This document shows positions 6,298-7,236 of a stretch of DNA of 7,236 nt, in pieces. Source of the stretch: Frankiales bacterium (GTDB lineage: Bacteria > Actinomycetota > Actinomycetes > Mycobacteriales > Jatrophihabitantaceae); assembly GCA_025963265.1 (NCBI GenBank), contig JAOPUY010000286.1, forward strand, positions 1 to 7,236, read 5' to 3'. The notes beneath the pieces were generated by a model. The model saw only the letters and a program-made list of their open reading frames with translations, ran no database searches and was not told the origin of the DNA. Every line of letters begins with the position of its first letter. Position 1 is the first letter of the stretch. A program made the position numbers and the translations under genes.

Positions 6298-6317
6298 GCC
6301 TCGTGAACCTGCTGATG

Positions 6318-6353
6318 ATCCGCACCGAATATCCTCACCGAGTATCCCCACCG
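6318..6353 (-). promoter_or_regulatory. Three direct repeats ATCC-N-CACCG, probable operator of the cyclase gene
   Basis: The 10-bp box ATCCnCACCG occurs at 6318-6327, 6331-6340 and 6344-6353, with all nine fixed bases identical in each copy and 3-nt spacers (13-bp period). On the minus strand it reads CGGTGnGGAT. The boxes lie about 33-68 bp upstream of the cyclase TTG, where promoter and operator are expected. GATATT and GATACT, weak -10-like hexamers, fall inside or between them. The repeats suggest cooperative binding of a direct-repeat-binding regulator, whose identity is unknown. Confidence 0.6.
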
Positions 6354-6465
6354 GGGGAACCGGCCGGAAGCCCTCGATCGCCACGACCTGCGTGGTGGGT
6401 GCGACGAGTGATCCAGATGGGACTTCGCGTAACTCCGGTATGCCGGAACCGTAACCGTCGGCCCT

Positions 6466-6471
6466 TACCGT
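6466..6471 (+). promoter_or_regulatory. Candidate -10 box for a leaderless small-protein transcript
   Basis: TACCGT fits TAnnnT and is followed by 6 nt and then ATG 6478, the same geometry as before the HAD gene. No Shine-Dalgarno is present. ACCGT recurs at 6448-6452, 6454-6458 and 6467-6471, and CCGG-TATG-CCGG lies just upstream (about 6435-6446). Confidence 0.4.
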
Positions 6472-6477
6472 GACGGC

Positions 6478-6672
6478 ATGGCCAGGGTCGCATTCGACGA
6501 CAGCACGGACGACGCTCACATCACCGTCGGCCTGGGCTACGCGCCGTCGACCGCGGTCTGCGGAGCGCGGGTCGCGGGTTACGGCGCGCTTGTCCCCCGC
6601 TTCCGCGACGAGTGGCCGGTGCTGGAGTTCGCGTGGTGCGAGGCCTGCGTGAAGGTGTTCGCGCCCAGCTGA
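6478..6672 (+). CDS. Small cysteine-containing hypothetical protein (64 aa)
   Basis: I do not recognise this family. The frame has consistently G/C-rich third codon positions, an ATG start and a TGA stop 19 bp from the convergent HipA stop, so it looks genuinely coding. The product begins MARVAFDDSTDDAHITVG and is acidic at the front. It has C28 in an AVCGARV segment and a WCEACVKVF segment (53-61) with C54-x2-C57. A single Cys followed by a CxxC resembles small actinobacterial zinc-binding proteins, with H14 or another residue as a possible fourth ligand; this is inference. There is no signal peptide or membrane segment. A TACCGT box 6 nt before the ATG and no Shine-Dalgarno suggest leaderless translation. 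It is divergent from the cyclase gene, sharing its intergenic region. Confidence 0.65.
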   Translation: MARVAFDDSTDDAHITVGLGYAPSTAVCGARVAGYGALVPRFRDEWPVLEFAWCEACVKVFAPS

Positions 6673-6691
6673 GTTCGTGGCCGGGTCCGCG

Positions 6692-7236
6692 TCAGCGCTG
6701 AAGGTAGTCGGCCCGCACCGCGCGCAGCCGCTGGGAGATCTCCGCGGCCGCGATGGTCGAGACACCGCAATCCCGGGCGAGTTCGAGCCAGCGGCCGACG
6801 GCGTCCTCGACCTGGTCGAGAATCGGCTGGTAACCCGGGACCCCGAAGCGATCGGCGACGGCCGTGAGGTCGCTCGCGCGGATCGACTCGAATTTGCCGT
6901 TGACGCTCATGAGGTGTCGGGAGGTCCACGCGCTGGTCGGGTTATAGGCGAAGGTTAGGTCGTAGGCGGGGGCCAGGGACCACTGTCCGTCCGGATTCAT
7001 CAGGAACGAGATGTTCTTGGTGTGGTCGTCGCAGTTGGACGCCAGGACGTTGAACGCCATCCGTCGGAAGGCTTCGGCGCGGGTGTCAGCGCCCAGCCCG
7101 AGCTGGTCGCATTGAAGCAGCAACGACGCGTAGTCATGGGTGCCCGTCTGGTTGAAGTCAAGCCCAGCGAGCCCGCAGAGCGACTGCAGATGCACTCGCT
7201 GCTGCTCCCGGGCCGGGTCGGTGACGCGGTCGAAGC
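6692..7236 (-). CDS. hipA: HipA-family type II toxin serine/threonine kinase, C-terminal part
   Basis: This is a partial gene running past the right edge; the 180 visible residues are the C-terminal part of a protein that is usually 400-440 long. The HipA C-domain is clear: RVHLQSLCGLAGLDFN, then GTHDYASLL. The catalytic loop SNCDDHTKNISFL carries N-x-D-D-H-x-K-N (about 7036-7013), with the catalytic Asp and metal-binding Asn. A PAYDLTFAYNP segment follows, holding the DFG-like Asp (about 6961-6959), then HLMSVNGKFESI. The key residues are present, so the kinase is probably active. Known HipA proteins phosphorylate aminoacyl-tRNA synthetases or similar targets and halt growth unless held by a HipB antitoxin. 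HipB is normally encoded just upstream, which here means beyond 7236. The stop is TGA at 6694-6692. An in-frame GTG at 7195 is internal and not a start. Confidence 0.92.
   Translation of the reverse strand, partial: FDRVTDPAREQQRVHLQSLCGLAGLDFNQTGTHDYASLLLQCDQLGLGADTRAEAFRRMAFNVLASNCDDHTKNISFLMNPDGQWSLAPAYDLTFAYNPTSAWTSRHLMSVNGKFESIRASDLTAVADRFGVPGYQPILDQVEDAVGRWLELARDCGVSTIAAAEISQRLRAVRADYLQR

Noticed and set aside
6318..6353. The three repeats read as a CRISPR array or replication iterons
   Set aside because: The units are only 10 bp with 3-nt spacers, far too short for CRISPR. Nothing nearby suggests a replication initiator, so a regulator-binding array fits better.
6445..6471. ECF-sigma-like promoter (GGAAC ... 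CGT) before the small gene
   Set aside because: The spacing between GGAAC and CGTGA is 19 nt, longer than typical, and the -10 half is weak. I kept only the TAnnnT box.
6286..6765. Upstream extension of the cyclase open frame to about 457 residues
   Set aside because: It overlaps the 64-aa gene on the other strand and crosses the repeat-box intergenic region. The translation does not resemble the family, and the strong GGAGG points to TTG 6285.
1..7236. Search for insertion sequences, tRNA/rRNA genes and attachment sites
   Set aside because: No transposase or integrase fragment, tRNA-like cloverleaf, rRNA motif or flanking duplicated site was seen by eye.

Overview
The window is GC-rich DNA (about 70% G+C by eye) with strong G/C bias at third codon positions, frequent GTG/TTG starts, tightly overlapping genes and probable leaderless promoters. 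These traits point to an actinobacterium. Genus and species cannot be told from the sequence.

Positions 1-3626 (+ strand) look like one operon. It begins with the C-terminal end of an NtaA/SnaA/DszA-type flavin monooxygenase that runs in from the left edge. A second luciferase-like monooxygenase (LLM) starts inside the stop codon of the first. A third LLM of the MsnO8/'group 1' type follows behind a good ribosome site. Last is a Xi-class glutathione-transferase-like protein whose start overlaps the previous stop. Four redox enzymes, three of them different LLM oxygenases, read together as a catabolic or detoxification cassette for an organic (sulfur-, nitrogen- or halogen-containing, or aromatic) compound. 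No transporter, regulator or dedicated flavin reductase is visible, and the substrate cannot be deduced.

Positions 3636-5160: a nitroreductase-family gene on the minus strand converges on the operon with a 9-bp gap and could share reductive chemistry with it. It is divergent from a HAD-type phosphatase gene on the plus strand. Both appear to be driven from one compact AT-richer intergenic region with near-abutting -10 boxes. The HAD gene ends at a large hairpin.

Positions 5161-5391 hold no gene I can support, only GC-rich inverted repeats. The minus-strand gene at 5392-6285 is a cyclase/kynurenine-formamidase-family metal hydrolase with a TTG start and a strong Shine-Dalgarno. Its upstream region carries three exact copies of ATCC-N-CACCG at 13-bp spacing, the most distinctive non-coding signal in the window.

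Positions 6478-7236: a 64-residue cysteine-containing small protein on the plus strand converges on the C-terminal half of a HipA-family kinase toxin on the minus strand, which is cut by the right edge. Its antitoxin partner, if present, lies outside.

The best candidates for something undescribed are the three-LLM plus unusual CPC-motif GST cassette and the triple-box operator upstream of the cyclase gene.
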